In this document: positions 1 to 9,805 of the stretch, in pieces | Layout: every line of letters begins with the position of its first letter | How positions within the stretch are numbered: position 1 is the first letter of the stretch | Translations under genes and position numbers: made by a program | The notes under the pieces: model-generated | Told to the model about the DNA's origin: nothing | Databases searched by the model: none | The model's input: only the letters and a program-made list of their open reading frames with translations | Source: Paroedura picta | Lineage: Eukaryota > Chordata > Lepidosauria > Squamata > Gekkonidae | Direction: 5' to 3' | Assembly: GCF_049243985.1 (NCBI RefSeq) | Contig: NC_135384.1 | Coordinates: 11,962,501-12,026,500 of the forward strand | DNA length: 64,000 nt

Positions 1-410
1 CGTTTGTTTCTAAGATGCCTGTTAAGAGATCTGTGTCTAGCTTCTGATATTGATATTCATTGCAAAAGTAAGCAGTAAAAATATCCTAGCTAGCATCTTA
101 CCACTCTACTCGACCAGGTTTCAAGTATTCTTACAGCCTAAGGAGATTTCCTCTGGCCAATAGGATGCTTCTTCCAGGAGAAGAAACATTTCCAGCTGTA
201 GAAGATTGCTTAGGTTTGAGGATGTTCCACATTCATGGCTGAGATCTTTATATGAGGAAGGAATCATTATTTCAGGCCTTCCTCTTTAGATAGCCATTAA
301 TGTTTGCTGCCTGTGCTTACAAGAGCATTACAGAAAAGGATGTCTCCTTTGTCTTTGAGTAAGCATGTGCTTCACAAGGTTTTACATTTGTCCTTTTGAC
401 TTTTATTATG

Positions 411-1834
411 AACTAGAATTTAAGCCTGCTGTAGCAAAAATTCAGTGGGTGCTAGAAGGCAGTGGCCACCCGGCTCCCCCCCCCCCCGGCCTCTCCCCCA
501 TCTGCTGTCTTCAGCATGGGGCTCAGAGCAAGACTCTCTGATTCTCTGGCTAAGGCAAGTATAATCTCTCTCTGTCTCTCCCCCCTCTCTGTCTCTCCCA
601 TCTGGCTGACTGGCTAAGGCAAGTATGGTCGGTGTCAGAGAAACGGCCTGTCAAAGTGTGTTTTTGCCAGAGTGCACCCTCTCAAAGAGAGTTGTGGAAG
701 AGGGGAGAACATGTTCATCTCTTGGGAAGGGCTGCACAAACTGTCAGGAGTATCACGGCTTGACAGAATTCCTGCAGGCAACCCTTGCAAACGAGGAGCG
801 TTGGAACTTCTCTCCTCCCATGCAAGGTACTGTGGAAGCTGGTTCCCAAACCCAACAGGCAGCTATTGGAGGGATCTGAGTGTCACCAACACTGTAGTTG
901 TTGGAGGCAGCACAGTGCAAAGCAGTGGGCAACTCCCCATTCCCCCCCTATATGTCGTTTGCTCTCCCTCTGCTTGCTCTCCCTCTCTTGATCTGTCCCC
1001 CTCTCCCCCCCTTCTCTCTTTGTCTCTCCCTTTGGGCTGACTGGTCAATGCAAGTATGATCTCTCTCTGTCTCTCCCCCCCTCTCCATCTCTGTCTCTCT
1101 CTCTCTGTGTCTCTCCCTCCCCCCGCCCTCTGTGTCCCTCTCCCTCTCCCTCTCCCTCTCCCTCTCCCTCTCCCTCTCCCTCTCCCTCTCCCTCTCCCTC
1201 TCCCTCTCCCTCTCTCTGTTTCCCTCCCCGTCTTTCTGTTTCCCACCTTCTATTTTTCTCTCTATCTGTTCCTCTCACTCTGTCTACCTTTGTCTCTGCA
1301 TTTCTAGCCCCCCCCCCATCTCTCCTCCGCTTGATCTCACCATGGGTCTGTTGTGTGCTGTCTCCAGCACTCCCGGCGCTGAAGCCTCCCTCGCCCTGCC
1401 GCCTCCCCCGCATGGCGCAGCTTCAGCGCCGGGCTCAGAGCTGGTCCGGCACATTCCAGACATGCTGGGGCTCCTCCAAGGCGAGCTCTGAAACCTCCCT
1501 TGACCAGCCCACTCCCCCCGAACCTCCACCAGCCCCCCACCCCCTCCCACCCCTGGCCCTGACTTTGCGGCGGGGAAAGGAGCAAGGCCACCACGTCCTT
1601 TCCTGGCGACAAAGCCTCTTGCCCCAGCCCTCTTACCTCTGAGTCTGGACGGGCCAAGAGGCCAAGTGGTCACTTGGCCCTGGACTGACACTCGGACAGG
1701 CCAATTGGGAGCTGCTTCGGGGCTTTCAATTGGTCCCTTCGAGTTTTTATCCCAGACCCGCCCCACCCCTTTCTCTGCCCACTTAGCCCTTACTGCTTTA
1801 TTCCTACCACTCCCGCAGGAGCGGTTTACAGATG
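411..1834. repeat. 1.4-kb block present in units 1 and 2, absent in unit 3
   Basis: Unit 3 runs straight from the TTTTATTATTAAC sequence near 20,424 to GGGAGGCATAGAGTG, whereas unit 1 has about 1.4 kb between the same flanks. The block holds several copies of a GCTGACTGGCTAAGGCAAGTA motif followed by pyrimidine-rich runs, a hexamer array, and a GC-rich 3' half (1,320-1,830) with CCAAT-containing stretches. Part of that half resembles 6,840-6,950. I see no convincing coding sequence; the reading frames across it come from the simple repeats. Whether it is an insertion in units 1/2 or a deletion in unit 3 cannot be decided from the junctions. Confidence 0.6.
1132..1214. repeat. (CTCTCC)n hexamer array
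   Basis: About thirteen near-perfect copies of CTCCCT inside the 1.4-kb block. A shorter version occurs at 13,066-13,126 in unit 2. Confidence 0.95.
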
Positions 1835-2058
1835 ATGGGAGGCATAGAGTGAACTGTTGATCTCTTCACTGCCTATTTGACATCACTACAGCCCCACATG
1901 GTCAATAGGTTAGGTCTGCTGTTCCTCAGTACAGCCTTTCAGGGTGATCAAGGTGGACTTCTCCTCCCTTTTTCACCAGCAGAAAAGATTACAGGATGGT
2001 TTCAACAAATAATCTATATTTCTGGAAGAATTTATGTCACTGCTGCTTCTCCTCACAG

Positions 2059-2092
2059 GTAGAATCTGTGAAAGGAAGAATAAGGGAATAAC
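2059..2092 (+). promoter_or_regulatory. 5' end of OR coding exon (3' splice site at 2,058)
   Basis: A pyrimidine tract ending CCTCACAG lies at 2,046-2,058, so the predicted coding exon starts 34 bases before the ATG. The same CTCACAG occurs at the matching place in units 2 (13,957) and 3 (20,651). OR genes typically splice one or more untranslated exons to a single coding exon. The upstream exon of this unit was not identified. Confidence 0.55.
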
Positions 2093-3043
2093 ATGTCCAA
2101 TTTCACCTTCACGTCTGAATTTCTGCTGCTGGGGTTTTCAGAGGACTGGGAACTGCAGATCTTACACTTCCTTGTATTCCTGGTGTTGTACTTGGCTACC
2201 ATGACCGGGAATCTTCTCATCATTGCCTCAATAGCCCTTGACCATCGCCTGCACACTCCCATGTACTTCTTCCTCATGAACTTGGCCATACTCGACATCA
2301 GTGCTGTTTCTGTCATCGTACCCAAATCAATGGCCAATTCCATCACAAGAAGCAGGTCGATCTCTTACTCCGGATGTGCTGCCCAAGTTTTCTTTTATGT
2401 CTTATTTGTATCAACAGATTTTGCCATCCTGACTGTTATGGCACATGATCGCTACGTTGCTATCTGTAACCCATTACAATATGAGAGCATTATGCAGAAA
2501 AGAGCCTGTGTTCAAATCGCCAGCTATGCATGGACTACTTGTTTTCTCTATGCTGCAATGCATACTGGCTGCATATTCTCTATGAATTTCTGCTCTAATG
2601 TTGTTAAACAATTCTTTTGTGAAATCCCACCATTGCTGAATATTTCCTGTTCAGACTTATACCTCGTTGACTTAGTACTTCTGATGTTTGGTTGTGGCAT
2701 GACAGTAGGCTGTTTCATCTTCATCATTGTAACTTATGTGCATATCTTCTCTGCAGTGCTTAAAATCCCTTCGGTTCATGGTCAGAGAAAGGCCCTTTCT
2801 ACTTGCATTCCGCACCTCGCTGTTGTCTGCCTGTTTGAGTCCACTGCTATCTTAGCTTATACAAGGCCTCCAGGTAACTCTTCATCTGGCCAAGACTTAG
2901 CCGTTGCCATTATGTATTCCGTGGTCCCACCCTTAATGAATCCAGTAATCTACAGCATGAGAAACAAAAACATCAAGGTTGCACTATGGAAACTGTTGGG
3001 TATCAGGCAAACTTCAGATACTATTTCCAGAATCGTTCAGTGA
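2093..3043 (+). CDS. Olfactory receptor, family 14-like (unit 1)
   Basis: Intact 316-aa class II odorant receptor, a seven-transmembrane G-protein-coupled receptor expected in cilia of olfactory neurons and coupled to Golf. The family signatures are in order: N-glycosylation site NFT at residues 3-5, LHTPMYFFL (53-61), first extracellular-loop Cys95, MAHDRYVAICNPLQY at the end of TM3 (116-130; H replaces the usual Y of MAYDRY), loop-2 cysteines near 167, 176 and 186, KALSTCIPHL in TM6 (233-242), and PPLMNPVIYSMRN in TM7 (279-291). Length is normal for the family and there is no internal stop. This ATG is chosen because it gives the standard short OR N-terminus and lies just behind a 3' splice site. 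About 38 residues differ from the unit 2 copy by eye. Family assignment is from recall; receptor class is certain. Confidence 0.95.
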   Translation: MSNFTFTSEFLLLGFSEDWELQILHFLVFLVLYLATMTGNLLIIASIALDHRLHTPMYFFLMNLAILDISAVSVIVPKSMANSITRSRSISYSGCAAQVFFYVLFVSTDFAILTVMAHDRYVAICNPLQYESIMQKRACVQIASYAWTTCFLYAAMHTGCIFSMNFCSNVVKQFFCEIPPLLNISCSDLYLVDLVLLMFGCGMTVGCFIFIIVTYVHIFSAVLKIPSVHGQRKALSTCIPHLAVVCLFESTAILAYTRPPGNSSSGQDLAVAIMYSVVPPLMNPVIYSMRNKNIKVALWKLLGIRQTSDTISRIVQ

Positions 3044-4742
3044 AGTTGCTCCCCATTGGATGAAGTCCCCATGAAATAGTTTGTGGACAGTGAGAAGAAT
3101 TAAGAAAAAGCCAGTTGATTATTTCTTGGTCATGAGGGGAGGGACATTAAAAAGTTAATCTCCCCCCCCCCTAGTACTACAACCCAAGCCACTGTACTAT
3201 ATCCAATTAGCTATTCCACTGGTGAATCTAAGTGCCTCTTTTAATTAATAAAATGGCTTCACCAGAGATACAAAAATCTGTGCACAAAACTCACAGGGAA
3301 TCAGAAGAGATTGCATGGAAATCTGGTAGGATTCAATTCCTTAAATTTGGGCTAAACTTTCTAAATTGGAGCTAAATGCCCTGAATTGGGACAGGACTTC
3401 ATATCTGTCCTATTAACATGTAAAGTGGTTTGTGTATATCTAATGGTAGCATACAAATTACCATCTGATGGGAGCTGAGCTATTCTCTCCTTGTCCTCCT
3501 TATTCCTATTTCTCTGGATAGTTGCTCTAGACATTTTCCCCCAGCAAGGTTTGCATTTGTTCACAAGCTGAATGGGGAGGAGGGAGAGTTCAGTGAAGGA
3601 AATTGATCATTTGTAGGAATTCTAAGTCATGACAAGGTTGTGATCTCAGAGGTGGTTTTAGCTCTCTGGCTCTCTGGGGGAACAAATAGAATATGAAGCC
3701 ATTTGTTCTTGCTCCTTCTGGGGCAGCCAGATGAGGAGTAGCTACTTGCATCCATTTCTTACAGGGGATGAGGATCCAGCTCAGTTGGAGTGTCTGCTTG
3801 CACCCACCTTGGCCAGGATTTGCCCTTGTCTCTCACCTGAGGTTCACGCTACCAGTCCTATGGTGGTAGCCACTCATTCCCATTGATGTTGGCCTGATCT
3901 CCACTTTATCTGTGCGTGAGCAGTCACATAAATAAAAAAAACATACTCTTATTGCAATATCCAATTTGTCCCTTTAGTGTTTATTTGATTTGTTGAAGGG
4001 ACATATGATGCCCCAAATGAAATTTCTCTAATGTTATTAAAACTGTATTAATTTCTCTTTCAAGTAATCTTTTGATGGTTTGCTTGGAAAAGACCCTCCA
4101 AGCTCTTGTTGAAGTGATGCTGAGCAGATGACCAAAGATGACCAAAGTTGGTCACTTAATTTTGGAATTCCCATGAAACAGTTTTCTCTTTTCACAAATA
4201 GTATTTTCATTGCAGTGTTTTTAGTAGGTCTTGTTTATTCTATAACTTAGAGACTGAACTGAAAAATTACACAGATCCGATCTTTTATCATTGTATTTTA
4301 TTGTCTCACTAAGGGCTTAGCAGGTTGTATCCAAGCATATAATGTGTGCTAGTGCTTGGCAGTGGGAAGAGGAAGGGGAGGATTTGTCCAGTCTGTAAGG
4401 GCATGGGGTTAAATGTGTGTGTTGTGTGGGATGTTGTGGTGGCGTGGTGGCAAATGAGGGCATGGGTGTGGAGATATGGGTGTCAAGAACCTGTGGTTTG
4501 GAATGTTCGTTGAGTGTGGGACAGGACTGACCTTTGGGAATTGTGGCATCGTGGTTACAGATTGGATATCCAGAGCCATGTCTTCAGATATATGAAGGGA
4601 AGATCAGACTGGAGACTCTTCTTAGGGGAAGATTACATGGCAACCAATTCCTCCCAGTTCTGTGTCATTTCCCTTCTTGTGTGAATTAGGCCACAGACAA
4701 TGAAATGCCCCGCTGCCCTAATACATATGAGGTAGTCATGGT
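3044..4742. other. Shared 3' flank of OR unit 1, no gene seen
   Basis: Non-coding sequence that aligns by eye to the 3' flanks of units 2 (14,939 onward) and 3 (21,633 onward), including a poly-C tract near 3,163. Unit 1 has the empty site (CACATAAATAAA, near 3,930) where unit 3 carries an L2 insertion. No repeat element or gene is recognised inside it. Confidence 0.7.
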
Positions 4743-4754
4743 ACACAGGTGTGC

Positions 4755-5542
4755 GATTGTCTGCTTTGATCTTAAGAGACAACTTTCAGTCAATTTGGCT
4801 AAAAACTGTGAAATGCAAACTATCACAGCTTGGCTTTATGGAACAACAGCTAGCCTTCATACAGCAAGATCAAGCTAAATCCATAATTAAACAAAGGGTC
4901 AAGGACATCAGTCGGCAAAGGGATCTAGCCAAAACACCAGAATTTCTGTGTCCAGATAGGATCCGATACACGCTTGTTCCAGCTCCATACCTGTCAGACC
5001 TAGAACTTACCACCCATAGAAGGGCCTTCGCCCAAGCAAGATGCTCAGCTCTACCCACTGCCGTGCTGGAGGGGCGTTACCAAAAGAAACCCCTTGCTCA
5101 GAGACTCTGTCCTTGTGCCAGCGGATGGATAGAGTCAGATGAACATGTGTTTCTGTTCTGCCCCATTTATGACACTATCAGACGCACCTTTATCCAGCCA
5201 ATTTTGAACACTTACCTGAGATCTTCCACAAAGGAGAAAATCAAGGTACTGCTTCAAGACGAAGATAAGCAAATAACTCTCTGCACAGCTAAATTTTGCA
5301 CCGCCGCCATGAAATTGCGTACTCGGTATATGGATCAAAAAATTCTCTCTGATCCAACCTTATAAGTACAAGCCATTTTTTTTTCTCTTTAAACTGGTAA
5401 CTTAAAGTATGTTTTAAATACTGACTATGATGTCAGACTTTTAACATTTTTATAGTATTGGCAGTTTTCCTGCTTTTTGGATTGTCTTAGTTTTAACTGC
5501 ATGTATTTGGGTTTTGGTCTGAATGACCGTGAATAAATATTG
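4755..5542 (+). mobile_element. 5'-truncated non-LTR retrotransposon (LINE) 3' end, with 12-bp TSD
   Basis: Target-site duplication ACACAGGTGTGC occurs at 4,743-4,754 and 5,543-5,554. Unit 2 has the uninterrupted site at about 16,980-16,994. A frame ending at 5,365 encodes about 200 residues, including a C-terminal zinc-knuckle-like motif, CPCASGWIESDEHVFLFCP (Cys-X-Cys, His, Cys), of the kind found at the end of several LINE polyproteins. About 180 bp of 3' UTR follows, ending TGAATAAATATTG without a long poly-A. The LINE clade is not assigned. A second, diverged copy of the same type is at 17,540-18,015 on the other strand. Confidence 0.8.
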
Positions 5543-5889
5543 ACACAGGTGTGCACCCTGTTCCTTCTTCTCCATTTTTTCACTGTTGATAAAATGTTAT
5601 GTGCCCACATGCTTCTTTCACGATTGCTCCTTAGAAGAACAGATTTTTGTACCCAGATTCCCCATGAGAGAGGTGGAGTAGAGAGCCTCACTTGGAAGCT
5701 GGCAACCCTAAGAGGAAGACTGGGCACAGCAGTCTTGACCTTAGTAAGGTTTCTTATACTGCTTTCTTAATTTGCCAGGCCAAAGTTGAAAAAAGTTATT
5801 ACAGTTCCCACGTTTCTCCAGCCATTTACTTATTCACTATTTACAGTTTTAGGCTGTAAATATTTATTTAGATCTTCCTGCAATTTCCG

Positions 5890-6240
5890 GACTCACAGGA
5901 CTGATGCTGGTCTGCCTGTTTTTTCCCCCAGTTGCTGGTAAGGGCTGGCCATAGCCCATAGCTGAGGAGGGACACACCTGCACCACTCCCACCTAACTGC
6001 AGGCAAAAATGGCTCCTTTGAAGGCTTGACTCTGAGGCATTGTATGATTTTGAAGTCCCACCTCCAAACCTCCAGGAATATTTCCAACCCAGGGGTAGCC
6101 AACCTCCAGTTGAGGCCTGGAGAGCTCCTGGAATTACAGCTCACCTGCAGAGTATAAAGATCATTTCCCCAGGCAGAAAGGGCTACTTTGGACAGGATTG
6201 TGGTAGACAATAAACATTTAAGGCATCCCACACAGGTTGT
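5890..6240. repeat. Unclassified interspersed repeat
   Basis: The sequence contains phrases such as GATCATTTCCCCAGG, CCAACCTCCAGTTGAGGCC and AATATTTCCAACCC. These recall a common squamate dispersed repeat, and the 18,290-18,310 region carries the related GATCATTTCTCCTAAGG. Boundaries and class are uncertain. Confidence 0.35.
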
Positions 6241-6253
6241 TGTATTTAAAGAC

Positions 6254-6361
6254 TTGAGGCCTACTGCACAGAGTTGTTGTGCATTTTAAATAGGAGACAA
6301 AAAAACCTCTGCAACAGCATCCAGTTTCATCTGCAGAATAACGCTGTGCAGTAGACCTCAA
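6254..6361. repeat. Short inverted-repeat (foldback) element
   Basis: TTGAGGCCTACTGCACAG at 6,254-6,271 is matched in reverse complement by CTGTGCAGTAGACCTCAA ending at 6,361, with one mismatch in 18. About 70 bp separate the arms. No clear target duplication is seen. It may be a small MITE or a chance hairpin-forming relic. Confidence 0.5.
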
Positions 6362-6389
6362 ATCTGCAGAGAGTTGCAAAGAAGAAAGA

Positions 6390-6960
6390 CACATGGCTTG
6401 GCTGTGTCTAACCCCCAGCCAGAGCAGTATTTTAAGTGAGAAGGGGCTTTTCTATGGCTTCCCTGTCAGCCATCTGTTTGGCAGAAGGGGAAACTTCCCC
6501 ACCCTCAAAAGGAATGCCCCCAGGTTCCCCTGGGTTGCTCTTGGAAATACCTCCCCCCCCCCCCTCAGTCAGGGCCTGTCAGAGGTTCCTTTGCAGGAAG
6601 CCTGAAGGGAGGGGGGAGGGAGGGAGCGCACTCACCAGCGACCTGCCAGGTCTGTCAGGGTTCTGAGGCAATTTACAGTTGGCCATGACAGTAAGGACAG
6701 CCTTGGGGTGAAAAGGGCTGGCGCAACCTGTCCAAGCCTCTGTTCTCATTCCCTTTGGAAGCCCTACTGACCTCCTCTCCCTGCGGTGCAGACTGGCAGT
6801 GATGTCTTCTGATTGCCCTAGAACTTTGGTCTGTCCTGGTGAGGGCCTTCCGATTGGCCCCTCTGCTTGTCAGTCCGGGGCCAAGGGGCCAATCCAGGAG
6901 ATTTGATTCCGGACTCAGCCCACCCCAACCCTTCTTACTGTTTTATTAAGAGGGACAGAT
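6390..6960. other. GC-rich non-coding stretch
   Basis: No supportable gene. The 3' part (6,840-6,950) resembles the CCAAT-rich end of the 1.4-kb block at 1,660-1,800, which suggests a shared dispersed repeat. The short open frames across it lack recognisable features. Confidence 0.4.
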
Positions 6961-7243
6961 TATATGATAGTAAACTATTTAGGGACCTTTTGCTTGTAAA
7001 GTGTGTTTTAAATTTTCTCAGTCCTATGCATTTCATCTCTTTCCATAACTGTCTTGAGATACATCCTCAGGGGCTCTTCTTCTGTAAATGTGGCTTTATA
7101 TTGGGTGGCCAATAAAATATATTTGGGACCAAATTCATATGTTCTATTTCCAACTTCTCACCAGGGATTTCATTCAAATTATTGAATTATTGAATTATTC
7201 AAATCACTTTCTTCTTGTTGTCCCTCCCTCCTTCTCCCTTCAA

Positions 7244-7515
7244 GTTCAATAGCCTTTGATCACCACCTTCTTCCTAATGAATTTCATTGGACCTTATTGG
7301 ACCTTGGTTCCATTTCTGTCAAGGTTCCCCAAACAGTGGCCAATTTGCTCAGGAGTAGCAGAACCATTTTTTATCTTTGTAACATCGTATCTTGCCTTCC
7401 TTACAATAATGGCATATGACTGTGAGGTGGCTCTCTTATTTGTTTGTTTATTTAGTTACTTGGATTTTTATACCGCCCATGGGATAATTTTGTTCAAAAG
7501 AGCCCACATTTAATT
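7244..7515 (+). pseudogene. Olfactory receptor pseudogene fragment (unit 1)
   Basis: A decayed OR piece spanning roughly intracellular loop 1 to intracellular loop 2. The SIAFDHHL-like start recalls SIALDHRLHTP, followed by FFLMNF, a scrambled TM2/TM3, LTIMAYD, and a KRAC-like tail. It is interrupted at about 7,435-7,481 by an L2 3'-tail fragment (reverse orientation, TTTTTATACCGCCC) that the unit 3 copy at 23,812 lacks. It has multiple frame disruptions and neither end of a receptor, so it cannot encode a functional product. Confidence 0.75.
7435..7481 (-). mobile_element. L2 LINE 3'-tail fragment inside OR pseudogene
   Basis: In reverse complement this reads GGGCGGTATAAAAATCC followed by an A/T-rich (AAATAAAC) tail, the same 3' end as the L2 copies at 15,876 and 23,150. 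The unit 3 paralogue is uninterrupted here, so the insertion postdates the duplication. Confidence 0.65.
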
Positions 7516-8454
7516 GACACCCAGTACCTGAAGTAGCAGTCTGCTTGTCACAAACCAAGTCGACTCTCTTGCAGGAAACAAACAAACAAAAACTGAGACA
7601 TTCTTAATAGAAAAGAGTTTATTGTGTCCAGGAGGGTATATCTGGAAACATCAATCTATTGCTAGGATTGACTGGCTTATCCAGCCCTAGGATACGCCTC
7701 ATTTTCCTGTCATTTGCTCTCCCATGGCTGAAGGGCTTATATCTTCAGTCAGAACAAAGTAAAAGCTACGTGGCCAAAAGATGGCCAGAACTATCTGCTA
7801 GAGTCATCACATGTCAAATAAGAGATAACATCATGAAGGACACCCTCCATGCCCTAGGAACAGGCTACAGTATATTCATGCAGACTGAAACCCCAGCAAG
7901 GGGGAAGGGAAAGGAAGAACAGCAGAGCAAGAGAAAAGCCGAATGGCTCCTGAGACTTGCCTTTTACATGAATACTTGGCACGTAGTAAGGAACGTATAT
8001 GACAATGCTCTTTGATCTCTATCGGGACTGTATCAGAACATGTGATTCCCAGGATTTGAAGAGCTCCACAAACAAGAACTTGGGTCCAACTTGCTAGTCC
8101 TGGATAAAAGTGTAGCATTTTGTACCAGTCAGAAATACTGTTTCATATTCAAGAGTAGCATCTCCATGCAGAATAAATATTTAGTAGTCTAATCTGAAAT
8201 TCAGGGTACCATGGATCACCATCGCTATGCTGGCAAAATTAAAAAAGAGAAACAGTTTAGGAAAAATATGAAGTTCAAAGAGCAAACTCATACCAACCTG
8301 CTCTTCTGTCAGCAGGACTGGATCCAACTGTCTGCCCCCCCCCCACCCAAAATTCTTTACTTGATCCATTAGGTAGAGTTTACATTTGACTTTTTTGCAG
8401 ACTTTTACCAACTGGTAGCAGTCTTCTGCCAATGGTTAACATTGCTTATGTGCC

Positions 8455-8455
<1 letters not shown>

Positions 8456-8525
<70 letters not shown>
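8456..8525. repeat. (TTA)n microsatellite
   Basis: About 23 copies of ATT/TTA, uninterrupted. Confidence 0.98.
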
Positions 8526-8527
<2 letters not shown>

Positions 8528-8599
8528 ATATTGTAACACCAACAGTGAGCAACTTTTGATCAATATTCACATTTTAGCAGTGATGCCAAAGAATTGGAG

Positions 8600-8790
8600 T
8601 TGATGATGATGAAGATGATGATGATATATTTTATTTTAAGCTCACCCTTCCAAATGCTCAGGGTGGGAAACATCAGTAACATCAATATACAATTTAAAAC
8701 CTTAAAACAACTACCATATACAAATACCCCCTCTAATATTCCCCTTTAATAAATGTATTAGGAAATAATAAATGTATGAATAAATAATAT
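8600..8790 (-). mobile_element. Probable L2-like 3' UTR remnant
   Basis: In reverse complement, a CCCTGAGCATTTGGAAGGGTG segment is followed by TTAAAATAAAATA and a (CAT)n tail. This is the layout of L2-type 3' ends. It is degenerate, and the class is tentative. Confidence 0.4.
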
Positions 8791-8807
8791 TAATAAATGC
8801 TTAATAA

Positions 8808-9258
8808 AAAGGTAAAGGTAAAGGTATCCCCTGTGAAAGCACCGAGTCATGTCTGACCCTTGGGGCGATGCCCTCTAGCGTTTTCATGGCAGACTCAATA
8901 TGGGGTGGTTTGCCAGTGCCTTCCCCAGTCATTACCCCAGTCAAATCTGCAGAGACTGCTGTGTGAGTCTTTAAAGGTAAAGGTAAAGGTATCCCCTGTG
9001 CAAGCACCGGTCATGTCTGACCCTTGGGGTGACGCCTTCTAGCGTTTTCATGGCAGACTCAATATGGGGTAGTTTGCCAGTGCCTTCCCCAGTCATTACT
9101 GTTTACCCCCCAGCAAGCTGGGTACTCATTTTACCAACCTCGGAAGGATGGAAGGCTGAGTCATCCTTGAGCCGGCTGCTGGGATCGAACTCCCAACCTC
9201 ATGGGCAGAGCTTCAGATAGCATGTCGCTGCCTTACCACTCTGCGCCACAAGAGGCTC
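8808..9258 (-). mobile_element. Dimeric Sauria-type SINE with one shared TSD
   Basis: On the minus strand, a full SINE (9,258 to 8,973) has a tRNA-like head (GAGCCTCTTGTGGCGCAGAG), the conserved GGTAATGACTGGGGAAGGCA body and an ACCTTT-repeat tail. It is followed by a second, head-truncated copy (8,972 to 8,808) with its own ACCTTT tail. ATAAATGCTTAATAA occurs once on each side of the pair (8,793-8,807 and 9,259-9,273), so the pair appears to have inserted as one unit. Confidence 0.85.
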
Positions 9259-9273
9259 ATAAATGCTTAATAA

Positions 9274-9805
9274 TAAATACATAAATATCCCCCTCTAATA
9301 TTCCAAATGTGTGGTCCCAGTCAAGTTCAATTTCACCCCTTTCTGACTGGGGGCCCTGAACAGATGATAATAATAACTGTATTAGTAAATAATGAATGTA
9401 TTAATAAATACTATTATTAAATGCTTAATAAAAATAAATAAATACCCCCTCTAATACCCCAAACATGGGAGTTCTCTAGTAGGGAGCCAGCTTGGTGCAG
9501 TGTACATTCAGACAATGCACAGTGGTACTACCTATACCACTAACGGTGCAATTGAAAGCAGAGGGCCATTCCACACAGCTGGTAGAAATCCGTAATCAAC
9601 ACTGAATACTCCATTGCTGTGTATTGTCATTTCACACCTGACCAAAAACTCTGTTTTCCTAGCGGGACAGTTTCTCCTCAAGCATTCCTCACCTACTTCC
9701 GGTACTTGCCAAGGAGCAATGAAAACATCACAAACTTCCCTTGCCCCCTCCCACCTCGAGCCTGCCAATCAACCAGACAACCAATCAGCCTCGGCTAGCC
9801 ACACA
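9274..9805. other. Unit 1 intergenic sequence, no gene seen
   Basis: A/T-rich sequence followed by a moderately GC-rich stretch with CCAATCA repeats near 9,767-9,790. No coding region or classifiable repeat is supported. Unit 2 lacks this segment. Confidence 0.5.

Noticed and set aside
1045-1413. Open frames rich in Ser-Leu or Glu-Gly-Arg across the pyrimidine block (also 12,794-13,246)
   Set aside because: They are translations of (CTCTCC)n and related simple repeats on both strands, with no non-repeat domain.
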